DNA from: Nocardia sp. CC227C | GTDB lineage: Bacteria > Actinomycetota > Actinomycetes > Mycobacteriales > Mycobacteriaceae | DNA: 64,000 nt | Assembly (NCBI RefSeq): GCF_030767025.1 | Contig: NZ_JASITE010000012.1 | Span: 124,001 to 188,000 of the forward strand | Direction: 5' to 3' | Shown here: one piece after another, positions 16,990-26,849 of the stretch | Numbering within the stretch: the stretch's first letter is position 1 | Layout of the letters: every line of letters starts with the position of its first letter | The notes under the pieces: generated by a model | The model's input: the letters and a program-made list of their open reading frames with translations, nothing else | The model's database searches: none | Told to the model about the DNA's origin: nothing | Translations under genes and position numbers: made by a program

Positions 16990-19092
16990 TCAGCGAGGCC
17001 AGTAGTTCTCCGGGCCCGCCTCGGAGACGATCGCCTCGGCGGCGGCGTCGAGCCAGTCGGTGATATCGGTGTCCTCGGTCAGATTGATGTAGAGGGCCGT
17101 GGATTTGTAGACGTAGCGGTAGCTCTTGGAGCCCCAGCCGCTGCGGGTGGCGTAGCCGGTGTAGTTGTCGCAGACCGATGCTCCGGGACCATCCTCCGGG
17201 CACCAGACCGCCCAGTCCTGAGTCTGCCCCTTCATGGTGTCGTAGAGGCTGTCGGCGTCGGAGCTGGTGGGCAGGGCGAGGACGTTCACCGAGACCAGGA
17301 TCTGATTGGAGTGGTCGACGTAGGAGCCCGCGATCATGTGGGTGCAGTTGTACTGCGCCAGAATGTCTTTGACATTCTGCGACATCTCCGCGGTGATGCA
17401 GTCCCGGATGCCGCCCGCGCGCAGCGTGTACTCGACGTTCATGGCGTCGCGGAACGATTGCGGCAGTAGCGCTTCCGACGTGAACGGAGTGGTGTCGGTG
17501 GCGGCCGAGCGCAGCGTGCCCCAGTCGAACGCCGGTGCCGTGGTGGCCGAAGCGCGGGCCTCGGGCGCGAGCGCCTGCTGACTGGTGGCCGATGACGTCA
17601 GATCGGGCGCGGTGGTATCGCGCAGGGTGACGGCGACCAGCGCGATGCCCGCGACGGCCAGTGCGACCACGGCCAGGACCGCCGCCATGCGGGAGCCGGT
17701 ATTCATCGGGGCCGCAGCGGGTGTCGGCGCGTGCCGACGGGGGTCGGCCGGCCAGGCGGGCTCGAGGGGCGAGCGCGCCGCGAGCGGACCGGGCGGCTCG
17801 TCGGCCGCGGACGGATCGGGTGGCGCGGCCGGACGGTGTGGTGCATCGGGTATGACCGGATCGCGCGGATCATCGGTCGTGCCAGGATCATGCGGCGCGT
17901 CGGGCCGCAGGTGATCCAGGACCTGCGTGGTGGACGCGGCTCCGCCCGCCGGGGCCTGCCGTGCGGCCGTGGTGACCGCAGCGGTGGTGACCGTACCGCC
18001 CGTCCGGCCACCCGCCGCGCCCGCACCGGGAGCGGACCCCACCCCGTCGACGCGCCCGGCCCGGACGGTCGGATCGGCGACCTCCCCTGCGGAAAGCCCC
18101 GCGCCGACCGGCCCCCCGGCTCCCTCCGCACGAATGCGCTGGGTATGCCGGTCGAGCACGGCCACCGCGGCCTGGTTGTAGAACGACCCGTCGCCCAGCA
18201 GATAGGAGTCCTGGAGCGCGTCCAGCCACTCGCCGGCGCGGGGGCGGTCGTCGGTGGCGGCGGGGTCGGTGAAGGCGCGGTCGAACAGGGCGCGCACGCG
18301 GGGGTCGAGTTCGGACGGGAAGCCCGACGGCCCCCGCCAGCCGCCGCGAGCGGGGGTATCGGTGGCGAGGAAGAGGCAGCGGTACAGCAGGGCCGCCACG
18401 CCGAAGCGGTCGCTGAAGCGGTCGGGCCCGGGAATCTCACCGCTGAGAAGCCGTGGATCGCACCACTTCTCGAGGCGGATGCCCGCGGGCGCGGCCACCC
18501 GCCCGTACCGCAGCCCGTCGCATTCGAGGAGGTAGACGTGCGGCTGGAAGCGGCTCCACAACAGGTTCCGCGCGAACAGCGCGCCGTGGACGAGATCGCG
18601 CTCCTCGAGCGCGGTGGCGATCTCGCATATCCGAATCGCCACCGCGACACGGTAATACGCATCGGGTGGCTGCCGCGCCGCCAGACACAGCCGGTGCAGG
18701 GTCAGCGGTGACCCGTCGGGTTCGAGGAATTCGCCCGGGGTCAGCGGCAGGATCGCACCGAGCAGCTCGTCATCGCGCCGTACCAGGTCGATCGGCCAGG
18801 CTATCGAGTTCTCCGGTGCGGCCCCCACTCCCCCGTGCCGTTCCGCGGGCAGCACGATCTCGCGGCCGAAATGCGCTGCGCGCGCCGCCCAACCGATCGC
18901 ATGCGCATCGGTGACGGCCGCGCCGTACAGCTTGTACACGCGTTCACGACCGTGTCGGTCGCGGCACCGGAACAGCCGCGACCGCCCACCCGCCGTGCCG
19001 TAGGGGTCGCCCGCGACGAAGTAGACGTCACCGGACGTGCCGGTCACCGAGAAGAATCCCTGGCCTGTTGGCTGCGACGGGTCCGATGCCAT
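16990..19092 (-). CDS. transmembrane Ser/Thr pseudokinase with extracytoplasmic domain
   Basis: A 700-residue protein. Residues about 15-310 have a protein-kinase-like fold. The ATP-binding lysine is plausible (VYKLYG, Lys54). However, the catalytic loop reads LVHGALFARNLLW (169-176 region) instead of HRDxxxxN, so the base Asp is missing, and the DFG position reads ECDG (190-193). It is therefore probably catalytically dead. A low-complexity Ala/Pro/Asp linker (about 320-465) leads to one TM helix (about 469-489). An extracytoplasmic domain of about 190 residues follows, with four or more Cys (RDCITAEMS, YNCTHMI, VWCPEDG, SVCDNYTGY), ending in YWPR. ATG 19092 has GGGAGGGG upstream. It may be a sensor or scaffold signalling across the membrane (inference). 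Confidence 0.8.
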   Translation of the reverse strand: MASDPSQPTGQGFFSVTGTSGDVYFVAGDPYGTAGGRSRLFRCRDRHGRERVYKLYGAAVTDAHAIGWAARAAHFGREIVLPAERHGGVGAAPENSIAWPIDLVRRDDELLGAILPLTPGEFLEPDGSPLTLHRLCLAARQPPDAYYRVAVAIRICEIATALEERDLVHGALFARNLLWSRFQPHVYLLECDGLRYGRVAAPAGIRLEKWCDPRLLSGEIPGPDRFSDRFGVAALLYRCLFLATDTPARGGWRGPSGFPSELDPRVRALFDRAFTDPAATDDRPRAGEWLDALQDSYLLGDGSFYNQAAVAVLDRHTQRIRAEGAGGPVGAGLSAGEVADPTVRAGRVDGVGSAPGAGAAGGRTGGTVTTAAVTTAARQAPAGGAASTTQVLDHLRPDAPHDPGTTDDPRDPVIPDAPHRPAAPPDPSAADEPPGPLAARSPLEPAWPADPRRHAPTPAAAPMNTGSRMAAVLAVVALAVAGIALVAVTLRDTTAPDLTSSATSQQALAPEARASATTAPAFDWGTLRSAATDTTPFTSEALLPQSFRDAMNVEYTLRAGGIRDCITAEMSQNVKDILAQYNCTHMIAGSYVDHSNQILVSVNVLALPTSSDADSLYDTMKGQTQDWAVWCPEDGPGASVCDNYTGYATRSGWGSKSYRYVYKSTALYINLTEDTDITDWLDAAAEAIVSEAGPENYWPR

Positions 19093-19207
19093 CCCCGAGC
19101 CGCCCCTCCCTTCACACCACCCTGTTTCGGGAACCGACTGTGCCACAACGGACAAACGGGCACAAACGCTCGAAAGACCCGGTCGAGAGGCCGCAGACCA
19201 GCCCGAT

Positions 19208-19237
19208 TTGGAGTCTTCGCGCTGTTGTGGCTATGGT
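19208..19237 (+). promoter_or_regulatory. promoter of tRNA Gly-Val pair
   Basis: TTGGAG (19208-19213), 18-nt spacer, TATGGT (19232-19237), then TTCTTCCTCG. Same architecture as the other tRNA-Gly promoters. Confidence 0.6.
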
Positions 19238-19275
19238 TCTTCCTCGCGAGCCGGAGCCGAAATGCCGCCGGACGT

Positions 19276-19348
19276 GCGGATGTAGCGCAGCTGGTAGCGC
19301 ATCACCTTGCCAAGGTGAGGGTCGCGGGTTCGAATCCCGTCATCCGCT
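19276..19348 (+). tRNA. tRNA-Gly(GCC), copy 2
   Basis: Identical over 73 nt to the copies at 14244 and 36065, with anticodon GCC in loop TTGCCAA. CCA is not encoded here (CTG follows the discriminator). Confidence 0.96.
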
Positions 19349-19360
19349 CTGTGGGGTCCC

Positions 19361-19435
19361 GCGCGATTAGCTCAGCGGGAGAGCGCTTCCCTGACACGGA
19401 AGAGGTCACTGGTTCGATCCCAGTATCGCGCACCA
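19361..19435 (+). tRNA. tRNA-Val(GAC), copy 2
   Basis: Acceptor GCGCGAT/ATCGCGC, loop CTGACAC (anticodon GAC), encoded CCA at 19433-19435. The T-loop TTCGATC differs by one base from copy 1. It starts 12 bp after tRNA-Gly. No obvious U-tract terminator is seen downstream. Confidence 0.95.
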
Positions 19436-19527
19436 GGGAAACACCGGACCAGGTGGTCACGAACCTCGTGCGTCGCTGCCGCACCGCGTGCCACGCGAGG
19501 GCGCGGCTATATGGGACGATCTGCGGA

Positions 19528-19965
19528 GTGACCAGCAGACCCGAGCAGCAGCGCCTCCGCGACCTCGCGGTACTGCGTCGCGTCCGGGACCGGATCGACC
19601 GGGAATACGCCCAGCCCCTCGACGTCGAACGGCTCGCCCGGGACGCGCACATGTCGGCCGGACATCTCAGCCGCCAGTTCCGGGCCGCCTACGGCGAGTC
19701 GCCCTACTCCTATCTGATGACGCGGCGTATCGAGCGCGCCAAGGCATTGCTGCGGCGTGGCGATCTGAGCGTCACCGAGGTCTGCTTCGAGGTGGGCTGC
19801 TCCTCGCTGGGCACGTTCAGCACCCGATTCACCGAACTGGTCGGAATGCCGCCGAGCGTGTACAAGCGGGAGGCCGCGGGCGAGGCGGCGGGGATACCGG
19901 CCTGCGTGGCCAAGCAGATCACCCGACCGATCAGGAATCGAGAAGCTTCGACCGGTGACCGGTAG
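19528..19965 (+). CDS. AraC-family transcriptional regulator
   Basis: A 145-residue protein, essentially only the AraC DNA-binding domain. The first HTH is LDVERLARDAHMSAGHLSRQFRAAYGESPYSYLMTRRIERAKALL; the second is SVTEVCFEVGCSSLGTFSTRFTELVGMPPSVYKR. GTG 19528 sits 7 nt after GACGAT, a leaderless-type start; the open frame continues back into the tRNAs and must be trimmed. It is followed 14 bp later by a VOC-family gene and then a UvrA-like gene, so it probably controls them. This AraC-VOC pairing is common in actinobacteria. Confidence 0.9.
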   Translation: MTSRPEQQRLRDLAVLRRVRDRIDREYAQPLDVERLARDAHMSAGHLSRQFRAAYGESPYSYLMTRRIERAKALLRRGDLSVTEVCFEVGCSSLGTFSTRFTELVGMPPSVYKREAAGEAAGIPACVAKQITRPIRNREASTGDR

Positions 19966-19979
19966 CTACCGTGATCAGC

Positions 19980-20393
19980 ATGGACATCAGCATCAACGCC
20001 TCCTATCTGCCGCAGGACGATCCGGACGCCGCGCTGGCGTTCTACCGCGACACTCTCGGGTTCGAGGTCCGCAACGACGTCGGCTACGAGGGCATGCGCT
20101 GGATCACGGTCGGGCCGGTCGGCCAGCCCGACGTCTCCATCGTGCTGCATCCGCCGGCGGCCGATCCCGGTATCACCGACGACGAGCGGCGCGTCATCGC
20201 CGAGATGATGGCCAAGGGCACCTACGCCGGTATCAATCTCGCCACCCGCGACCTCGACGGCCTGTTCGAGAAATTGCAGGCCAGCGATGCCGCCGAGGTG
20301 GTACAGGAACCGACCGACCAGCCGTACGGGGTTCGCGACTGCGCGTTCCGCGATCCCGCGGGCAATATGGTCCGCATCAAGCAGCTGGATTGA
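19980..20393 (+). CDS. VOC (glyoxalase/bleomycin-resistance) family protein
   Basis: A 137-residue single VOC-fold protein: DDPDAALAFYRDTLGFEVRNDV at the N terminus and YGVRDCAFRDPAGNMVRIKQLD at the C terminus are the two beta-alpha-beta-beta-beta halves. Potential metal ligands are few (His in VLHPP). It could bind and sequester a drug or catalyse an isomerisation. ATG 19980 is 7 nt after TACCGT, a leaderless-type promoter, which favours it over GTG 19971. It sits between the AraC regulator and the UvrA-like gene in one direction. Confidence 0.88.
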   Translation: MDISINASYLPQDDPDAALAFYRDTLGFEVRNDVGYEGMRWITVGPVGQPDVSIVLHPPAADPGITDDERRVIAEMMAKGTYAGINLATRDLDGLFEKLQASDAAEVVQEPTDQPYGVRDCAFRDPAGNMVRIKQLD

Positions 20394-20431
20394 GAGCCGT
20401 CCGACCGAACAAGAGGAAGACACCACGAGTT

Positions 20432-22813
<2,382 letters not shown>

Positions 22814-23012
22814 CCCGACCGGTCGGCTTCGTACATGCCGTCTGGAGGACCTCACGGAACAGGGGCGACGGGTCCCGGCCGTCGAGGTCCTCGGAGTCGG
22901 TCAGCGGCGATTCGGGCACCTACGCGAGCGGTGACCCGCGATGGCACCGCTGATGTTCGGACAGTTGGCACGCGGCGATCGCACGCCCGAGTTCGCCCGG
23001 AAACCGAGCCGG

Positions 23013-23453
23013 TCAGTGCTGTTCCACATTCTCGAGCGCGCCCGCGCGGGCGCGCCACCAGCGCACCAGCATGGTCAGCCCGGTGACGAGCAGTGCGGCC
23101 AGTGGGATCAGCGGCAGGTAGGAGACCCATACGATGGGCTCCTCCGGTGCGAGGGCGACGAAGGTCGCGAGCACGGTCACCGTGAAGACGACCGCCGACC
23201 AGCGGTGCACCTGCCGCACCCGCTGTCCCCGCACCCAGCCGACCGGGCGCTCCGTAAGACCGCGCCCGCTCGGGTACGGGGTCACGAGCAGGTACAGACC
23301 GGAGAACGCCAGTAGGGCGAGTGGCGCCAGCGGCAGATAGGACAGCCATTCGGGGCCGCCCGCCGCCAATCCGACCACGGTGACGCCGATGACCGCCACG
23401 AAGGTGACGGCCAGCCACCGGTGCGCCTGCCTGATCCGGATATTCGTGGTCAT
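23013..23453 (-). CDS. four-helix membrane protein made of two tandem 2-TM repeats
   Basis: A 146-residue protein. Two repeats of about 65 residues each begin with an amphipathic RxRQxHRW (RIRQAHRWLAVTF...; RVRQVHRWSAVVF...), followed by two hydrophobic helices and a SYLPLxPLALL signature between them. The conserved His-Arg-Trp at the cytoplasmic entry and the strict repeat symmetry suggest gene duplication. The function is unknown; similar small proteins are annotated only as membrane proteins. ATG 23453 has GAGAGGGGAG directly upstream. It is isolated between the UvrA-like gene (convergent) and a divergent DUF3754-like gene. Confidence 0.75.
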   Translation of the reverse strand: MTTNIRIRQAHRWLAVTFVAVIGVTVVGLAAGGPEWLSYLPLAPLALLAFSGLYLLVTPYPSGRGLTERPVGWVRGQRVRQVHRWSAVVFTVTVLATFVALAPEEPIVWVSYLPLIPLAALLVTGLTMLVRWWRARAGALENVEQH

Positions 23454-23785
23454 GGTGCTCCCCTCTCCGTTCGAGCCCCGCCGCCGCGGCACTCGCGGGC
23501 GGATGTTCCGAAGCCGACGCTAGTTACCCGCCGATGCGCAACGCTTCTCGATTCCTGACCGATTGATGCGGCCGCCACGGCGCAGGTCGGACGCCCGGCA
23601 CACCGGAAACGGGCCGCGATACCGCGCCGCGGGCGGCGAACCGGCAACCCGACGGCGTCACCGACGACCGGCCAGTGCGCGCTCGTTGCCCGCGAGGTCG
23701 TTTCGCGATCACCGGTCCCACGCGGGCGGCGACGGCCGCACCTAGGGTTGAAGCGGACGGGTCCGCCCGCCGAGAGGAGTCGCCG
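23454..23785. other. divergent intergenic region
   Basis: 332 bp between two divergent genes. Apart from the two ribosome sites (GAGAGGGGAG near 23465, GAGAGGAG at 23772) I see no gene, repeat or clear promoter. Confidence 0.4.
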
Positions 23786-25030
23786 ATGGAACACTTTCTG
23801 CCGTTTCGCAAGAGCGCGGTCATTTCGCTGTGTGCCGACGAGGTGCCCGAGGCCGAGCGGGAGTCCTTTCTGGAGTTCGCGCGATTACTGGCGGCCCTGG
23901 TCCACTACTCGTTCCACGAGCGCGGCGAGGCGGCGCTGGACGCGTATCAGTTGGTCGATCCGGCCGAGGATATGCGGGTGATCCGGACCGCGACCCCGCC
24001 GGAGCGGGCGGCGGCGCGGCAGCGGGTGGAGCGGGAGCTCGTCGCCCTGGCGGAGGCGGCCAATTTCACGCGCATCGACCAGGCCGAGATCGAGCGGGCC
24101 TTCGCCGAACAGTCGCTGGTGAAGGTGCGGCTGGAGGTGGACGACGAGAATATCGACACGGTGCTGTTCTTCCGACGCGGCGAAGCGCGGAAGTCCGAGC
24201 AGGTGAAGTCGCTGTACGGACTGCGGCGGCGCACCGTCGAATTCACCAGCTACGCCAAGGTACTGGTGTACATCGCGTTCACCGAGCGTGAGCAGCCCGG
24301 CGACGGACAGCGCTCCGGCGGTGTGCTGTTGAAGCTGTTCCAGGATGTGCCGCGCAACGATCTGGAGATGCTGTACCCGAGCGTTCGCGTGCGCATGCGG
24401 CCGCTGGACAAACTGCTCATCGGGGTGCCCGCGGTGGTCTCCGGGATCATCGTCGTGGTCACCAAGCTGATCGCCTCGATGGGCCTGCTGGTGCTGCTGC
24501 TGGCGTTCTGGCTCGGCCTCCGCGACGAATCGGTCACGCTGGATCAGACCGCGCTGGTCACCCTCGGGGCCGGACTGGCGGCCTTCGGCGGATATCTGGT
24601 ACGCCAGTTCTCCAAGTTCAAGAACCGCAAGATCAAGCTGATGAAGACGCTGTCGGAACACCTGTATTTCCGCAATCTCGACAATGACGCGGGCGTCTTC
24701 CACCATCTGCTGGGTGCGGCCGAGGAATCGGAGGTGAAGGAGACGCTGCTCGCCTACCACTTCCTGCGCACCGCCGAGCGCCCGCTGTCCGCCGCGGACT
24801 TGGACCAGCGCATCGAGGAGTGGTTCCGCGAGCACTGGCGGACCACCTTCGACTACGAGGTCTCCGACGGGCTGCGCAAACTGCGCGAACTGGAGTTGCT
24901 CACCGAGCACGCCGGGGACACCCTCGCAGTGGTGTCGCTGCCGGAGGCGAAACGGCGATTGGATCACCGCTGGGACAACCTGTTCCGCTTCCACACATCG
25001 GCGTCCGGCGCACCGGGCACGCCGAACTGA
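23786..25030 (+). CDS. DUF3754/TMEM143-like membrane protein
   Basis: A 414-residue protein. The N-terminal 190 residues are soluble and charged. They include FTRIDQAEIERAFAEQSLVKVRLEVDDENIDTVLFFRRGEARK, the hallmark block of the DUF3754 (TMEM143) family, and YPSVRVRMRPLDKLLIGVPAV just before the membrane part. Two TM helices lie at about 208-255, then a third hydrophobic segment with FGGYLVRQFSKFKNRKIKLMKTLSEHLYFRNLDNDAGVFHHLL. The C-terminal 100 residues are soluble. The biochemical role of this family is not known. ATG 23786 has GAGAGGAG 6-13 nt upstream. Confidence 0.8.
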   Translation: MEHFLPFRKSAVISLCADEVPEAERESFLEFARLLAALVHYSFHERGEAALDAYQLVDPAEDMRVIRTATPPERAAARQRVERELVALAEAANFTRIDQAEIERAFAEQSLVKVRLEVDDENIDTVLFFRRGEARKSEQVKSLYGLRRRTVEFTSYAKVLVYIAFTEREQPGDGQRSGGVLLKLFQDVPRNDLEMLYPSVRVRMRPLDKLLIGVPAVVSGIIVVVTKLIASMGLLVLLLAFWLGLRDESVTLDQTALVTLGAGLAAFGGYLVRQFSKFKNRKIKLMKTLSEHLYFRNLDNDAGVFHHLLGAAEESEVKETLLAYHFLRTAERPLSAADLDQRIEEWFREHWRTTFDYEVSDGLRKLRELELLTEHAGDTLAVVSLPEAKRRLDHRWDNLFRFHTSASGAPGTPN

Positions 25031-25038
25031 GGATGCGG

Positions 25039-25070
25039 GCGGAACTCAGGTCACGCGGAACTCAGGTCAC
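25039..25070. repeat. 16-bp perfect tandem duplication spanning a stop codon
   Basis: GCGGAACTCAGGTCAC occurs twice head to tail (25039-25054, 25055-25070). The minus-strand VOC gene ends inside the second unit (stop at 25062-25064), so the last codons and stop have been duplicated downstream. Confidence 0.8.
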
Positions 25071-25481
25071 ACAGAACTCGTTGTCCTCCGGATCGGCCAT
25101 GGTGACCCAGGCGAACGGCCCCTGCCGCCCCTCGTGCAGCAGCTTCGCGCCGAGTCCGGTCAGCCGCTCCACCTCGGCCGCCCGCTGCTCGTCACCGACC
25201 CGGATATCGAGGTGCAGCCGGTTCTTCACCGTCTTGGCCTCGGGGACGAGTTGGAACAGCACTCGCGGGCGTTCCGGATGCCGGATGGCCGTCCCCACCT
25301 TCCACACCAGCTTTCCCCGATGCGTCGTGGTGTCGTCCTCCGCCGCGTGCCCTTGCGCGACCATGGTGCGAATGAAGTCCTCGTCCTGGGGTTCGACCTC
25401 CCACCCCAGCGCCGCCGCCCACCAGTCGGCCTGGGTATGCGGATCGGCGCAGTCGACGACCACCTGAAATTCGTATCCCAT
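25062..25481 (-). CDS. VOC-family protein (glyoxalase-like)
   Basis: A 139-residue protein with the glyoxalase-like layout MGYEFQVVVDCADPHTQADWWAAALGWEVE at the start, LHLDIRVGDEQRAAEVERLTGLGAKLLHEG in the middle and WVTMADPEDNEFCVT at the end. The PEDNEFC ending is typical of the VOC subfamily often labelled glyoxalase-like domain. The real function is unknown. ATG 25481 is preceded by TAGAGT with 7 nt between, so it is probably a leaderless transcript. The 3' end carries a short tandem duplication. Confidence 0.85.
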   Translation of the reverse strand: MGYEFQVVVDCADPHTQADWWAAALGWEVEPQDEDFIRTMVAQGHAAEDDTTTHRGKLVWKVGTAIRHPERPRVLFQLVPEAKTVKNRLHLDIRVGDEQRAAEVERLTGLGAKLLHEGRQGPFAWVTMADPEDNEFCVT

Positions 25482-25543
25482 GGACCGCACTCTAACGCCG
25501 GACACCGACAGTTCCGGTTCGCAAGTCCGACCGGTCCCAGCGC

Positions 25544-26088
25544 TCAGACGAGGTCCGCGAACGATTCGACATCGGCGATGCTCCCGGACACGATGAGCTG
25601 ATCACCGTCCATCACCACGGTGTCCGCTGTGGCGTAGGTGAATTCGCCGCCGCGGCGCTTGACGGCGACGACCGTCACGTCGAACTGCTGCCGCAGCCCG
25701 CTCTCGGTGAGCGTCATCCCGATCGCCGCGCGTGGTGCGGTGGTGCGCACCATGGCGTAGTCGTCGTCGAACTCGATGTAGTCGAGCATGCGCCCGGTCA
25801 CCAGGTGCGCGATCCGTTCGCCCATATCGAATTCCGGCAGCACCACGTGATGTGCGCCGATGCGCTCGAGGATGCGACCGTGCTGGCGGCTGGTGGCCTT
25901 GGCCCAGATGCGAGGGATCCTGAAATCGACGAGCAGCGAGGTGCTATGGCAAGCACCTCCGAGCCGTGCACGACCAGTTCGCGGGCCAGTGAGCTGCCGA
26001 ACCGGCCCAGCCCGACGACGACCACCCGGGAGCCGGGATGCCTGGGAGCCTTGCTGAATGGTGTCTTAGCCAACGACGGGTCGCTCAT
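25544..26088 (-). pseudogene. TrkA-type potassium-channel NAD-binding protein, internally deleted
   Basis: The start (ATG 26088) encodes a normal RCK_N beginning: SRVVVVGLGRFGSSLARELVVHGSEVLAI, with the GxGxFG NAD motif. At about 25940-25945 the coherent reading switches frame to TSLLVDFRIPRIWAKATSRQHGRILERIGAHHVV..., continuing through RMLDYIEFDDDYAMVRT and a complete TrkA-C-like domain to the stop at 25544. Compared with the usual family length of about 220 residues, roughly 40-45 residues between the second beta strand and the SLLVDF helix are missing. The lesion therefore looks like a deletion with frameshift. No channel gene is adjacent. The ORF starting at 25846 alone would be only a TrkA-C fragment. 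Confidence 0.75.
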
Positions 26089-26179
26089 CCGGTAGCTCGT
26101 AGCGGCTTATCCGCGGTATCGACAGCCCTCTCCGAGGCGACTCCGCGTGGCGCGACGCTCGGATGCGAGCGGGAATCGC

Positions 26180-26767
26180 CTACTTCGACTCCGATTTCGG
26201 GCGCACGCGCAGGTGTGCGCGTTCACCCTGTTTGCCGAAGAGACTGAGGAATTCGACCGGGTTGTCGTCGGCCGGGCCGAACCAGTGCGGGACGCGGGTG
26301 TCGAATTCGGCCGCCTCGCCGGGGAGCATGACGAAATCGTGTTCGGCGAGGATGACGCGCAGGCGGCCGTTGAGCACGTAGAGCCACTCGTAGCCCTCGT
26401 GGGTCTTGGGATCCGGGTCGCCGCGGTGGTCGTCGGGGGCGATGACGAGTTTGTACGCCTGCACCCCGCCGGGGCGGCGGGTCAGCGGGATCATGGTCAT
26501 GCCGTGATGGGTGACCGGGCGCATGTGGACGCGCGGATCGCCGGTGGGCGGGGCGCCGACCAGTTCGTCCAGGGTGACGCGGTGTGCCTTGGCCAGGGGC
26601 AGCAGGAGTTCGAGGGTGGGGCGGCGGGCACCCGATTCCAGGCGGGACAGGGTGCTCACCGAGATGCCGGTGGCGGCGGCGAGATCGGTGAGGGTGACGT
26701 CGCGCTGTTTGCGCAGGGCGCGCAGGCGGGGGCCGACCGCTTCCAGGGCCTGATCCAGGTCGTCCAT
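26180..26767 (-). CDS. XRE-family regulator with cupin domain
   Basis: A 195-residue protein. The Cro/C1-type HTH is at about 12-65: LRALRKQRDVTLTDLAAATGISVSTLSRLESGARRPTLELLLPLAKAHRVTLDELVG. A cupin barrel occupies about 85-180, with HEGYEWLYVLNGRLRVILAEHDFVMLPGEAAEFDTRVPHWFG containing the usual His/Glu pattern. The cupin senses a small ligand. I chose ATG 26767, with GGAG 3-6 nt upstream. It is divergent from the thioredoxin-reductase-like gene 82 bp away and probably controls it, a pairing often seen in actinobacteria. Confidence 0.9.
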   Translation of the reverse strand: MDDLDQALEAVGPRLRALRKQRDVTLTDLAAATGISVSTLSRLESGARRPTLELLLPLAKAHRVTLDELVGAPPTGDPRVHMRPVTHHGMTMIPLTRRPGGVQAYKLVIAPDDHRGDPDPKTHEGYEWLYVLNGRLRVILAEHDFVMLPGEAAEFDTRVPHWFGPADDNPVEFLSLFGKQGERAHLRVRPKSESK

Positions 26768-26849
26768 CACTCCAGTTTGCCATAACAGCAAAGGAGCTTG
26801 CCGAAATCGCGGATCGGGGTGCATCGTCGACGGCAAGGAGGTGGTCTGG

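Noticed and set aside
19361..19435. tRNA 3' end as integration site for the following AraC-VOC-UvrA block
   Set aside because: A second copy of the tRNA-Val 3' end does exist at 14509, but that is another whole tRNA gene; no isolated attachment-like repeat was found downstream, so an integrated element is not supported.
22815..22826. CCGACCGGTCGG palindrome after the UvrA-like gene
   Set aside because: Perfect but only 12 bp, with no loop and no U-run; too common in high-GC DNA to call a terminator.
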